A program made the translations under genes and the position numbers. 64,000 nt of DNA from CAZXFA01 sp964640085 (GTDB taxonomy: Bacteria; Actinomycetota; UBA4738; HRBIN12), in the NCBI GenBank assembly GCA_964640085.1, contig CAZXFA010000011.1, positions 11,900-75,899 on the forward strand. Reading direction: 5' to 3'. The number at the start of each line of letters is the position of its first letter. Within the stretch, counting starts at the first letter, position 1. Under the pieces are notes generated by a model. It had not been told where the DNA came from, made no database searches, and saw only the letters and a list, made by a program, of their open reading frames with translations. Shown piece after piece: positions 17,592 through 25,344 of the stretch.

Positions 17592-19033
17592 CAGCCCCGG
17601 ACCCCGACCTGCACGTTCCGGAACCGGGCGGGGACCGCCCCGTGTCCGACCCGCGCCACCTGGCCGGGCTGTCCCTTCCCGCAGTTCGGCGTCCCCCACA
17701 GGGTCCAGTCCTCGCGGCCCCCGACCGCGTCACAGCTCCGCCAGAACTCCGTCGTGGTGCCGGTGTAGTTCGGGTTCCGGTACATCTCGGCGAGCCTGCC
17801 GTTCCGGATCCGCCAGGCGATCTCGCAGCCGAACTGGAAGTTCACGCGATGGTCGTCGATCGACCACGACGAGTTGGTCGCCATGAAGACCCCGTCCTTG
17901 GTGTCGCCGATGATGTCGGCCAGCGACCCCTCGCGCGGCTCGATGGAGATGTTCGTCATCCGGATCAGGGGCAGGTGCTGCCACCCGTCAGCGCGCATCG
18001 CACCCGACGGAGACAGACCCAGGACGCTGGCCGTCTCACGGCTCGACAGGAAGTCCTGGAAGATGCCGTCCACGATGATCGGGAGGCGCTGGGCGGGCAC
18101 GCCCTCGTCGTCCCACCCGAAGGATCCGAGCCCGCCGGGGATTGTGGCGTCGGCCGTGATCGAGACGAGGTCGCCCGCGTACCGGAGACGGCCTCGATCC
18201 TCGGGCCGGACGAAGGAGGAACCGGCGTAGGCCTCCTCCATCCCCAGCACCCGATCCAGCTCCACGGGATGCCCGATCGACTCGTGGATCTGCAGCTCGA
18301 GCTGCCCGGAGTCGACCACGAGCGTCGTGACCTCGCTCGGGCATCCCTCCGCCGAGAGCAGCTCGACCGCCTCGGTGGCGGTCCGCTCGGCCTCCTCGAT
18401 GAGTCCGAGCTTCTGGACGTGTTCCCATCCCGCGGCCGCCGCGTGGCCCCGGAAGGAGTTGGGGAACGACCGACGCTGGAGCTCTCCGTCGCCGAGCGCC
18501 ACCGCCTCGATCCCGGCACCCGAGTGCACCGTGGTCTGCTCGATCGCCGTCCCCGCGCTGGTCGCGAGCCAGCTCCGGCGTCGGAACAGGTCGATCCCTC
18601 CCTCGGCGAACGCGAGCCCCTGCACCGAACGCATCCGACGCGTGGCCTCCATCAGGAGGGCTACCTTCTCTTCCAGGGAGACGTTGAACGGGTCCTCCTG
18701 CATCGATGAGTGCCAGGTCCCGGTGGTGGGCTCCACCTCCGCCAACCGGACGGGCTCCATCGGCAGGCGCGAGGCGGCGCGGGCGATCTCGACGGCCGTC
18801 GCGGCGGTTCGCTCGATCTCCTGCGGCTCCATGCGGGCCGTCGCAGCGAACCCCCAGTAGCCGTTCACCAGGACACGGATGCCGATGCCGTCGGAATCGG
18901 ACCGATCGATCCCCTCTATCACCTGGTTGCGGACCGTGAGCGATTCGGACTCCTCGGCGACGATCCGCGCGTCCGCGTGGTCCGCGCCGGCGGCCAGGGC
19001 AGCCTGGACGGCCTGCATCGCGACGTCGAGCAC
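17591..19033 (-). CDS. tldD: Metalloprotease TldD
   Basis: A 480-aa catalytic subunit of the TldD/TldE protease. The zinc motif HExxxH is present in QIHESIGHPVELDR at about residue 254, and the family's conserved Cys lies in GTPNCGKGQPGQ near the C terminus. GTG at 19033 is preceded by AGAGAGGGG, and a TACGCT promoter box lies upstream. It is first in a two-gene operon with tldE. The 19126 gene diverges from it across 92 nt. Confidence 0.92.
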   Translation of the reverse strand: MLDVAMQAVQAALAAGADHADARIVAEESESLTVRNQVIEGIDRSDSDGIGIRVLVNGYWGFAATARMEPQEIERTAATAVEIARAASRLPMEPVRLAEVEPTTGTWHSSMQEDPFNVSLEEKVALLMEATRRMRSVQGLAFAEGGIDLFRRRSWLATSAGTAIEQTTVHSGAGIEAVALGDGELQRRSFPNSFRGHAAAAGWEHVQKLGLIEEAERTATEAVELLSAEGCPSEVTTLVVDSGQLELQIHESIGHPVELDRVLGMEEAYAGSSFVRPEDRGRLRYAGDLVSITADATIPGGLGSFGWDDEGVPAQRLPIIVDGIFQDFLSSRETASVLGLSPSGAMRADGWQHLPLIRMTNISIEPREGSLADIIGDTKDGVFMATNSSWSIDDHRVNFQFGCEIAWRIRNGRLAEMYRNPNYTGTTTEFWRSCDAVGGREDWTLWGTPNCGKGQPGQVARVGHGAVPARFRNVQVGVRG

Positions 19034-19112
19034 CCCGCTGACCCCTCTCTCCGCGTGGTCGGCGCAACAGCGTACCGGAGCCCGGGTGTCCCGGCATCGC
19101 CGCGCTCTCGGG

Positions 19113-19118
19113 TAGCCT
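19113..19118 (+). promoter_or_regulatory. -10 box of leaderless gene at 19126
   Basis: TAGCCT, 7 nt, then the GTG start. Confidence 0.55.
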
Positions 19119-19125
19119 GCTCGCG

Positions 19126-19578
19126 GTGAACTGGTATCTCCTCTGGCGGCTGGTCCACTTCGCCGGCATCCTCGTGTTCGTCGCGGGGCACGGGGTCTCG
19201 GTCGCCGTCACGCTGCGGCTCCGGCGCGAGCATGACCCGGCCCGGCTCGAGGCGCTCCTCGCGCTCTCGCGCGCCACGATCGTGTGGTCGAACCTCGGCC
19301 TGGTGGTGCTGCTGGTCGGGGGGATCGGCAATTGGTTGCTGATCGACTATCCGCGACAGGGCTGGCTGTGGGCTGCGGTCGGGATCCTGGCGATCCTCAC
19401 GATCGCCGGGGTGGCGCTCGCCGCGCCGTACTTCCGCCGGATCCGGGGCGCCCTCGCGATCGCTGACGCCGGAAGGCTGGAGTCGGAGCTCGCCTCCACG
19501 TTGCCGTGGACGGTCTTTTGGATCGAGACCGTGGGTACCGGGGGGATCGTCTGGCTCATGGTCTACAAGCCGTTCTGA
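19126..19578 (+). CDS. Four-helix integral membrane protein of unknown function
   Basis: A 150-aa protein with four hydrophobic segments (about 4-27, 50-73, 80-102, 127-147). The first contains WRLVHFAGILVFVAGHGVSVAV, with His residues as in small DUF2269-like integral membrane proteins. No enzymatic motif is visible. GTG at 19126 is 7 nt after TAGCCT, so it is probably leaderless. The amidohydrolase follows 20 nt later and may be co-transcribed. Confidence 0.75.
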   Translation: MNWYLLWRLVHFAGILVFVAGHGVSVAVTLRLRREHDPARLEALLALSRATIVWSNLGLVVLLVGGIGNWLLIDYPRQGWLWAAVGILAILTIAGVALAAPYFRRIRGALAIADAGRLESELASTLPWTVFWIETVGTGGIVWLMVYKPF

Positions 19579-19598
19579 ACGAGAGGCGGGGTGGCGGG

Positions 19599-20852
19599 AT
19601 GGGAGATGCGGTGGCGGACGTGAGGGACGCGACCTACGTCGCCGATGTCAACCTGTTCGACGGGCGCGATCGCCGGCGGCGTGCGGGCGTGCTGGTCGAG
19701 GGCGATCGGATCGCCTGGGTGGGTGCGCATGCCAGGGCGCCACGACGCGCAGCGGCGGCCCGCGCGATCGACGGCGGAGGTCGGACGCTGTCACCGGGCC
19801 TGATCGACTGTCACGTTCATCTGTGCTTCGACGGCAGTCCGGACTTCGCGGCCGAGGCCCGGGAGACGTCCAGCGATGCTCTGGCCACGATCAAGGCGCT
19901 CCAGAACGCCGAGCGGACCCTCCGGCACGGCGTCACCACCGTGCGCGATCTCGGCGGTCGTGGCGACGTCGTGATCTGGGTCGCGCGGGGGATCGAGCGC
20001 GGGCTCACCACCGGACCCAGGATCTTGGCCGCGGGTCGCGCGCTCACGATCACCGGCGGACACGGGCACAGCGTCGGCTTCGCCCGAGAGGTGGACGGCC
20101 CCGACGCGGTCCGTCGTGCCGTGCGCGAGGAGATCCGTGCGGGGGCGACGGCGATCAAGCTCATCGCGACCGGAGGGGTCCTCACGCCGGGGATCACGCA
20201 CGACTTCACCGCCTTCACCGTGGAGGAGCTCGGGGCGGCGATCGAGGAGGCGCATTCGTGGGGTCGCGTGGTGGGCGCGCACGCGATCGGTCCGGAGGGG
20301 ATCGTGCGCTCGGTTCAGGCCGGTGTCGACTCGATCGAGCACGGCTCGATGCTCACGGCCGCCGGGGCGAGGCTGATGAAGGAGCGGGGGACGTTCCACG
20401 TGCCCACGATCTCCGCCCTCCGGGGGATCGTGGAGCACCCCGACCAGGTGGCCGCGTACGCGCTCGAGAAGGCGGGTGAGCTGATCGAGCGCTCTGAGGA
20501 GGCGTTCCGCCGGTCGCTGCGGGCCGGAGTCGCGATCGCCTGCGGGACCGACGCCGGTACGCCGTTCAATCCCCACGGCAACACGACCGTCGAGATCGCC
20601 CGCATGGTCGAGTGGGGGATGACGCCGCTCCAGGCGATGCGGGCGGCGACGTCGTCGGCGGCCCGGCTGCTGCGGCTCCCCGACGTGGGGACGATCGTGC
20701 CGGGCGCGGCGGCCGACCTCGTGCTCTACGACGAGGATCCGCTCGAGCGGATCGAGGCCGTCCTCTGGCCGCGGCTCGTGATCCGCGCGGGGCGTGTGGT
20801 GGTCGGCGAGCCGCCCCGCCTCCGGCGCGGAGGCAGCCGGCGGAGAAGCTGA
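19599..20852 (+). CDS. Amidohydrolase (imidazolonepropionase/prolidase-like)
   Basis: A 417-aa metal-dependent hydrolase. Metal ligands are seen in GLIDCHVHLCFDG (HxH, near residue 70), AIKLIATGG (Lys near 185), GAHAIG (His near 228), SIEHGSML (His near 248) and CGTDAGTPFNPHGN (Asp near 317). This pattern belongs to the prolidase-type amidohydrolases that act on Xaa-Pro or other amides; the true substrate is not determinable. ATG at 19599 follows a purine-rich GAGGCGGGGTGG. Confidence 0.85.
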   Translation: MGDAVADVRDATYVADVNLFDGRDRRRRAGVLVEGDRIAWVGAHARAPRRAAAARAIDGGGRTLSPGLIDCHVHLCFDGSPDFAAEARETSSDALATIKALQNAERTLRHGVTTVRDLGGRGDVVIWVARGIERGLTTGPRILAAGRALTITGGHGHSVGFAREVDGPDAVRRAVREEIRAGATAIKLIATGGVLTPGITHDFTAFTVEELGAAIEEAHSWGRVVGAHAIGPEGIVRSVQAGVDSIEHGSMLTAAGARLMKERGTFHVPTISALRGIVEHPDQVAAYALEKAGELIERSEEAFRRSLRAGVAIACGTDAGTPFNPHGNTTVEIARMVEWGMTPLQAMRAATSSAARLLRLPDVGTIVPGAAADLVLYDEDPLERIEAVLWPRLVIRAGRVVVGEPPRLRRGGSRRRS

Positions 20853-20885
20853 GCGCCTCGCGTCCGGCTTCCGCGGGATCCGACC

Positions 20886-20891
20886 TAGGAT
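20886..20891 (+). promoter_or_regulatory. -10 box of leaderless gene at 20898
   Basis: TAGGAT, 6 nt, then the GTG start of the candidate selenoprotein. Confidence 0.55.
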
Positions 20892-20897
20892 GGAACG

Positions 20898-21527
20898 GTG
20901 CCCCGCATCACGCCCAGCCGTGCCTTCGCCGCCGCGATCCTCGTCCTGGCGTTCCTGGCCGCCGCGTGCGGCGCTCCTGCCGCCGAGGCTCCGCCGGGTG
21001 GCGCGACCGGGCCCGAGAAGGGCGGCCGGGAGGCGACCGGTCCCTCGGCGACCGATCCGGGGGACCGGAGCCCGAACGCCGAGAGCGGACCCGATGCCGC
21101 CCCGGTGCCCGATCTGCTGGACTTCGAAGCGCCGCTCGTCGGCGGCGGGGTGCTCCGGGGCGCCGAGCTCGCCGGAGCCCCGGTGGCCGTGTGGTTCTGG
21201 GCGCCCTGGTGAAGGATCTGTCAGGGGGAGGCCCCCCTGGTCGCGCAGTTGGCGCGACGCTACCGAGGGGGGGTCCGCTTCGTGGGCGTCGCGGCCCGCG
21301 ACTCGGTCGAGGCGATGCGGGGATTCGTGGACCGGTTCTCGCTCGGATCGTTCCCGCACGTCGCGGATCCGGAGGCCGAGGTCTGGGCGAGGTTCGGCGT
21401 GCCGTACCAACCCGCCTGGGTCTTCGTGTCACCCTCGGGTGAGGCCGTGCGCGTACTCGGTGCGCTCCCGGAGGAGGAGCTGACGAAGATCCTGGACGGG
21501 TTGACCGAGGGCCGCCTCCCCGCGTGA
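20898..21527 (+). CDS. Candidate selenocysteine-containing thioredoxin-like (TlpA/ResA) lipoprotein
   Basis: Read through an in-frame TGA at 21210-21212, this is a 209-aa secreted redoxin. Residues 1-24 form a signal peptide with a lipobox-like LAAAC (Cys24); ~25-70 is a low-complexity linker; ~72-207 is a TlpA/AhpC-type thioredoxin fold. The TGA falls exactly where the first catalytic Cys of WxPWCxxC belongs: residues 100-108 read WAPW-U-RIC. Codons after the TGA stay open and continue the fold (FVGVAARDSVEAMRGFVDRF, FGVPYQPAWVFVSPSGE with cis-Pro). A hairpin typical of a bacterial SECIS follows (see 21213-21241). A nonsense mutation is the alternative, but its exact position at the redox residue and intact downstream frame favour recoding. 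GTG at 20898 is probably leaderless. Confidence 0.75.
21213..21241 (+). promoter_or_regulatory. Candidate bacterial SECIS element
   Basis: Immediately 3' of the UGA, CAGGGGG (21222-21228) pairs with CCCCCTG (21233-21239), a 7-bp stem extendable by two G-U pairs, with apical loop AGGC. Sixteen bases separate the UGA from the loop, and G is at loop position 2. These features fit bacterial SECIS rules; the loop start resembles the AGG of the E. coli fdhF element as I recall it. The element lies inside the coding sequence, as in other bacteria. Confidence 0.65.
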
Positions 21528-21553
21528 GCGGGGCGCGTGTCAGACCCCCTCCC

Positions 21554-21559
21554 TAACCT
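21554..21559 (+). promoter_or_regulatory. -10 box of leaderless rmuC-like gene
   Basis: TAACCT, 7 nt, then GTG at 21567. It lies downstream of an alternative in-frame GTG (21537), which supports the shorter start. Confidence 0.5.
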
Positions 21560-21566
21560 CGGATCG

Positions 21567-22568
21567 GTGGACACGGTCTCGGTGGTGGCGTTCGCGCTCG
21601 TCCTCGGCGCGCTCGTCGGGGCGGTGCTCGCTCGAGCCGCGCTCGGACGGCGCTCGCCGCGGGTGGAGGCGCGGCTCGAGGTGCAGGCCGCGGAGCTCCG
21701 CCGGCTCGCGGACGCCGCCGGGGTCCGGGATGCGACCGAGGAGCGCGTGCGCACGGAGGTCGCGGCGGCTCGCCGTGCCCTGGAACACCTCGCCCTGCGC
21801 GAATCGGAACGCCGCGAGCGGGAGCGCGAGTCCTGGGAGGTCGTCCGCCGGCTCGCGAACGTCCTGGCCGGCGGCGCGTCCAAGGGCCGCGCCGGCGAGA
21901 ACGTCCTGCGGGACCACTTGGCGGAGCTCCCGCCGGGGCTGCTCGCCACCGACGTGCGGATCAACGGGAAGGTGGTCGAGTTCGGCCTCCTGCTGCCCGA
22001 CGGGCGGCGGCTCCCGGTCGACTCGAAGTGGCCGGCGGTGGCCGAGCTCGAGGCGCTGGAGGCGGCCGAGGATCCGGACGAGCGCGAGCTGCGTGCCCGA
22101 GAGGTCGAGCGCCAGGTCTCCCTGCGAGCGCGCGAGGTCTCCCAGTACCTGGACCCGGCCCTGACCGCGCCGGTCGCCGTCGCGGCGATCCCGGACGCCG
22201 CCTACGCGGTGCTCCGCCGGGCCCACGCGGACGCGTTCGCCCGCGGTGTGGTCATCGTCCCGTACTCGACCGCCCTGCCCGTGCTCCTGTTCCTGTACAG
22301 CCTCGTGCGTCGCCTGGGCGGCGCAGGCGACGCATCGGCGTGCCTGTCGGAGGTCGCCTCGCTGCTCGATGCGATGGAGGGTGTTCTCGAGAACAAGCTC
22401 GCGCGGGCCGCGACGATGATCGCCAACGGTGCCGACGACATCAGGTCTAGCCTGGGCAAGGCTCGGGCCTCGATCGAGGGCGGGCGCGGCCGGGAGGGGG
22501 ACGGTGCGGATGCTGATCCGCCGTCGCGCGCGGCCGGGCCCTCGCTCGAGGTGGTCGGCGGGCCGTAG
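21567..22568 (+). CDS. rmuC: RmuC-family DNA recombination protein
   Basis: A 333-aa protein with an N-terminal membrane helix (VSVVAFALVLGALVGAVLARAAL), a coiled-coil region (~35-95) and an RmuC nuclease-like core starting at SKGRAGENVLRDHLAELPPGLLATD. Also seen are the conserved LLPDGRRLPVDSKWP and AIPDAAYAVLRRAH...VIVPYSTALPVLL. RmuC limits inversions and acts on DNA ends; it has a restriction-endonuclease-like fold. It is shorter than E. coli RmuC. The GTG at 21567 is chosen from the TAACCT box 7 nt upstream. Confidence 0.83.
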   Translation: MDTVSVVAFALVLGALVGAVLARAALGRRSPRVEARLEVQAAELRRLADAAGVRDATEERVRTEVAAARRALEHLALRESERRERERESWEVVRRLANVLAGGASKGRAGENVLRDHLAELPPGLLATDVRINGKVVEFGLLLPDGRRLPVDSKWPAVAELEALEAAEDPDERELRAREVERQVSLRAREVSQYLDPALTAPVAVAAIPDAAYAVLRRAHADAFARGVVIVPYSTALPVLLFLYSLVRRLGGAGDASACLSEVASLLDAMEGVLENKLARAATMIANGADDIRSSLGKARASIEGGRGREGDGADADPPSRAAGPSLEVVGGP

Positions 22569-22571
22569 GCT
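22566..22571 (+). promoter_or_regulatory. -10 box of leaderless gene at 22578
   Basis: TAGGCT, 6 nt, then GTG at 22578; the box overlaps the stop of the rmuC-like gene. Confidence 0.5.
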
Positions 22572-22577
22572 GGCTCG

Positions 22578-22916
22578 GTGGGGTTCGAGGAGGCGCTCGC
22601 GCGACTCGGGTTCGTCCGATCCACCGGCCGCACGCCACGTGGTGTCCGGGTGTACGCGGCCACCCCGAACCGGTTCCTGACCTACACGGTCCAGTCGTTC
22701 GAGGACGGGACCGCGCTGTTCTCCTGGGAGTTCGCGGTCGGCGAGTACCTGGTGACGAAGGGGATCCAGTTCGGGTCGGACGAGACCTTGAACCAGTTTG
22801 CCTTCCCGCGGGAGGACGAGCGGGGTCCCCAGGACGCCGAATGGCTCGGCGGCTGCATCGAACGGGCGGAGGCACAGCTCGCTTCGGTGCGCTTCGATCG
22901 ACCCGAGGGCGTTTGA
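22578..22916 (+). CDS. Conserved-looking small protein of unknown function
   Basis: A 112-aa soluble protein I do not recognise. It looks well folded: FEEALARLGFVRSTGR followed by alternating strands (GVRVYAATPNRFLTYTVQSFEDGTALFSWEFAVGEYLVTKGIQFGSDE) and an acidic C-terminal helix. No Cys, signal peptide or membrane segment. GTG at 22578 lies 6 nt after TAGGCT and 9 nt after the previous stop. Codon use matches neighbours, so it is probably a real gene. Confidence 0.7.
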   Translation: MGFEEALARLGFVRSTGRTPRGVRVYAATPNRFLTYTVQSFEDGTALFSWEFAVGEYLVTKGIQFGSDETLNQFAFPREDERGPQDAEWLGGCIERAEAQLASVRFDRPEGV

Positions 22917-23076
22917 GCGACACGACTCCTCGAACCGACTGCCGCGTTGGGACGATTCGCCACTCGTAGTGCTCAGGCTCGCGGCCGCTTCCTCGAACCC
23001 TGCTTGGATGATCACGACACGATCCCGACTGCGGTCCGTGTACTCCGTCAAGGCGTGACCGCCCCCACTACGACCG

Positions 23077-23107
23077 TTGACATATTCATGCATCATATGC
23101 ATGAATA
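23077..23107 (+). promoter_or_regulatory. argC promoter with ARG-box operator
   Basis: A consensus TTGACA (-35) at 23077-23082 abuts a perfect palindrome at 23083-23107: arm TATTCATGCAT, 3-nt spacer, arm ATGCATGAATA. The TTCAT/ATGAA cores match ARG boxes bound by ArgR/AhrC hexamers. The palindrome fills the space where -10 must lie, so ArgR binding would exclude RNA polymerase. It ends 6 nt before the argC GTG, which leaves almost no leader. The AT-rich stretch stands out sharply from the GC-rich surroundings. Confidence 0.85.
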
Positions 23108-23113
23108 CTCGCT

Positions 23114-24154
23114 GTGGACGGAACCACCGTCGCCGTGCTGGGGGCCTCGGGGTACTCGGGGGGCGAGATCGTGCGTCTGCTCCTTGGGCATCCCGGGGTC
23201 GAGCTCGTGTTCTTCGGGGGGAACGCCTCGGTCGGCAGCACCCTGGGACAGCTGCATCCGCACCTGTCGGGAACCCCCGAGGCGGGGATGAGCATCCGCG
23301 CCATCGACGAGGTCGATGGCGCGGATGTGGTCCTCTCGGCGCTCCCGCACGGCGCGTGCGCCCAACTGGCGCCCTCGCTGCTCGAGCGCGGCGTCCGGGT
23401 GATCGATCTCTCCGGGGACTTCCGCTCCCCGCCGTCCGTCTACCCGGCCTGGTACGGGTTCGAGCATCCGTCGCCGGAATGGCTCGACAAGGCGGTCTAC
23501 GGACTGCCGGAGCTGTTCCGGGACCCGATCCGCGACGCCGTCCTGGTCGCGAACCCCGGCTGCTATCCGACGCCCGTTGCGCTTGGGCTGGCGCCGCTGC
23601 TGCGTGCGGGGCTGCTGGAACCCGCCCCCATCGTGGTGGACGGCAAGTCGGGCCTGTCGGGGGCGGGCAGGGTGGCGGGGGACACCGGCTCGCACGTGAT
23701 GACCGAGGAGAGCGTCCGGCCTTACCGATTCCCTCGTCACCAGCACACGCCGGAGATGGAGCGCGCGCTGGAGCTCGCAGCCGGGGCGCGCCCGTCGGTG
23801 AGCTTCGTGCCGCACCTCGTACCCGCCGTCCGTGGGGTGCTCGTCACCTGCTACGCGCGGGCGGCGGAGGGCGTCACGACCGAGTCGATCACCAGCTCGT
23901 TGGCGTCAGCGTACGCGGGCGAGCCGTTCATCCGGGTCCTCGCGCCCGGGGAGATGGTGGACACCAAGCGCGTCCGGGGGTCCAACGTCGTGGAGCTCCA
24001 GGCGGTGGTGGATCCGCGCACTCGGACGGCCGTCGTCGTCGGAGCCCTGGACAACCTGGTCAAGGGCGCGGCCGGTCAGGCGATCCAGAACCTGAACCTG
24101 CTGTTGGGGCTGGACGAGAGGACCGGGCTCCCGACCTTGGGGGTCTACCCGTGA
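23114..24154 (+). CDS. argC: N-acetyl-gamma-glutamyl-phosphate reductase
   Basis: Third step of arginine biosynthesis: NADPH-dependent reduction of N-acetylglutamyl phosphate to the semialdehyde. The 346-aa protein has the NADP motif VLGASGYSGGEIVRLLL and the catalytic-Cys block NPGCYPTPVALGLAPLL. FVPHLVPAVRG and the C-terminal VVVGALDNLVKGAAGQAIQNLN are also typical. GTG at 23114 lies just after the ARG-box promoter. argJ starts in the last bases of argC (GTGA overlap). Confidence 0.95.
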   Translation: MDGTTVAVLGASGYSGGEIVRLLLGHPGVELVFFGGNASVGSTLGQLHPHLSGTPEAGMSIRAIDEVDGADVVLSALPHGACAQLAPSLLERGVRVIDLSGDFRSPPSVYPAWYGFEHPSPEWLDKAVYGLPELFRDPIRDAVLVANPGCYPTPVALGLAPLLRAGLLEPAPIVVDGKSGLSGAGRVAGDTGSHVMTEESVRPYRFPRHQHTPEMERALELAAGARPSVSFVPHLVPAVRGVLVTCYARAAEGVTTESITSSLASAYAGEPFIRVLAPGEMVDTKRVRGSNVVELQAVVDPRTRTAVVVGALDNLVKGAAGQAIQNLNLLLGLDERTGLPTLGVYP

Positions 24155-25344
24155 GCGTGACCTTCCCGAGGGGGTTCCGCGCCGCCGGCGTCACCGCCGG
24201 GATGAAGCCGTCCGCGCAGCCCGACCTGGCGCTGCTCGTGGCCGACGAGATCCGCGGCGCCGCTGGGCTGTTCACGACGAATACCTTCGCCGCGGCTCCC
24301 GTGCGTCTTTCCCGTGAACGCCTCGCGCGTGCACTCCCCCGGGCGGTTGTCGTCAACAGCGGTCAGGCGAACGCCGGGATCGGCGTGCGGGGGGATCGGG
24401 ACGCGGAGGCGGCCACCGACGCCGTCGCCCAGGCCCTGGGCGTGGAGGCCGCGCAGGTTCTGGCGTGCTCCACCGGGGTGATCGGCGAGCCGCTCGACCT
24501 GGATCGGTTCGTCGGCGCGGTCCCCGGCTTGGTGGAGGCGGTCTCGCCCGAAGGCGGGAGCGGGTTCGCGGAGGCGATCCTGACCACGGACACCGTTCCG
24601 AAGGAGGCCGCCGCGGAGGGGGGGCCGTACCGGGTCGGCGGCTGCGCCAAGGGTGTGGGGATGATCGCCCCGGACCTGAAGCTGGCGACGATGCTCGCCT
24701 TCGTCACCACCGACGCACCCGTGCCACCGGCCGAGCTCCGGCGCCTGGCCACCGAGGTGCTCGAACCGCAGTTCGGATCCCTCACGGTCGACGGGTGCAC
24801 GAGCACCAACGACACGGTCCTGATGCTCGCGAGCGGGACAGCAGGCGGCGACCTCGTGCTGGAGGGGTCCTCCGCCCACGACCAGGTGCGCCAGGCGGTC
24901 GAGGAGGTCACCGCGACGCTGCTCGTCCAGCTCGCGCGGGACGCTGAGGGCGCCAACCACGTCGTCCTGATCGAGGTCTCGGGGGCCGTGAGCGACGGGG
25001 AAGCCCGCGACGTCGCCAAGGCGATCGCGGACTCGCCGCTGGTCAAGACGGCCATCTTCGGTGGCGACCCGAACCCGGGCCGGATCCTCCAGGCCATCGG
25101 ATCCTCGGGCGCCGCGTTCCTCCCCCAGGTGGTGGATGTGTCGATCGGCGACGTGCCGGTGATCTCCGGGGGGGAGGTCCCCCCCGCCTACCTCGAGGCG
25201 GGGGTCGCCGCGGCGCGTGAGCGGCTGCGGGAAGAGGAGATCCTGATCGCGGTGGGGCTGGGGGCGGGCCCCGGCAGCGCCCGGGCGCTCGGCGTGGACC
25301 TGTCCTACGAGTACGTGAAGATCAACGCGGAGTACACGACGTGA
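24151..25344 (+). CDS. argJ: Bifunctional glutamate N-acetyltransferase / amino-acid acetyltransferase
   Basis: Transfers the acetyl group from N-acetylornithine to glutamate, so acetyl is recycled; many ArgJ also use acetyl-CoA. The 397-aa precursor autocleaves before a conserved Thr, seen here in GVGMIAPDLKLATMLAFVTTDA. N-terminal FPRGFRAAGVTAGMK and STGVIGEPL, and C-terminal DPNPGRILQAIGSSG, fit the family. It overlaps argC and argB by four bases each. Confidence 0.95.
   Translation: MSVTFPRGFRAAGVTAGMKPSAQPDLALLVADEIRGAAGLFTTNTFAAAPVRLSRERLARALPRAVVVNSGQANAGIGVRGDRDAEAATDAVAQALGVEAAQVLACSTGVIGEPLDLDRFVGAVPGLVEAVSPEGGSGFAEAILTTDTVPKEAAAEGGPYRVGGCAKGVGMIAPDLKLATMLAFVTTDAPVPPAELRRLATEVLEPQFGSLTVDGCTSTNDTVLMLASGTAGGDLVLEGSSAHDQVRQAVEEVTATLLVQLARDAEGANHVVLIEVSGAVSDGEARDVAKAIADSPLVKTAIFGGDPNPGRILQAIGSSGAAFLPQVVDVSIGDVPVISGGEVPPAYLEAGVAAARERLREEEILIAVGLGAGPGSARALGVDLSYEYVKINAEYTT

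Noticed and set aside
21249..21527. A separate small gene starting at 21249
   Set aside because: It is in the same frame as the lipoprotein upstream, begins in the middle of a thioredoxin fold and lacks the CxxC region; read-through of the TGA explains it better.
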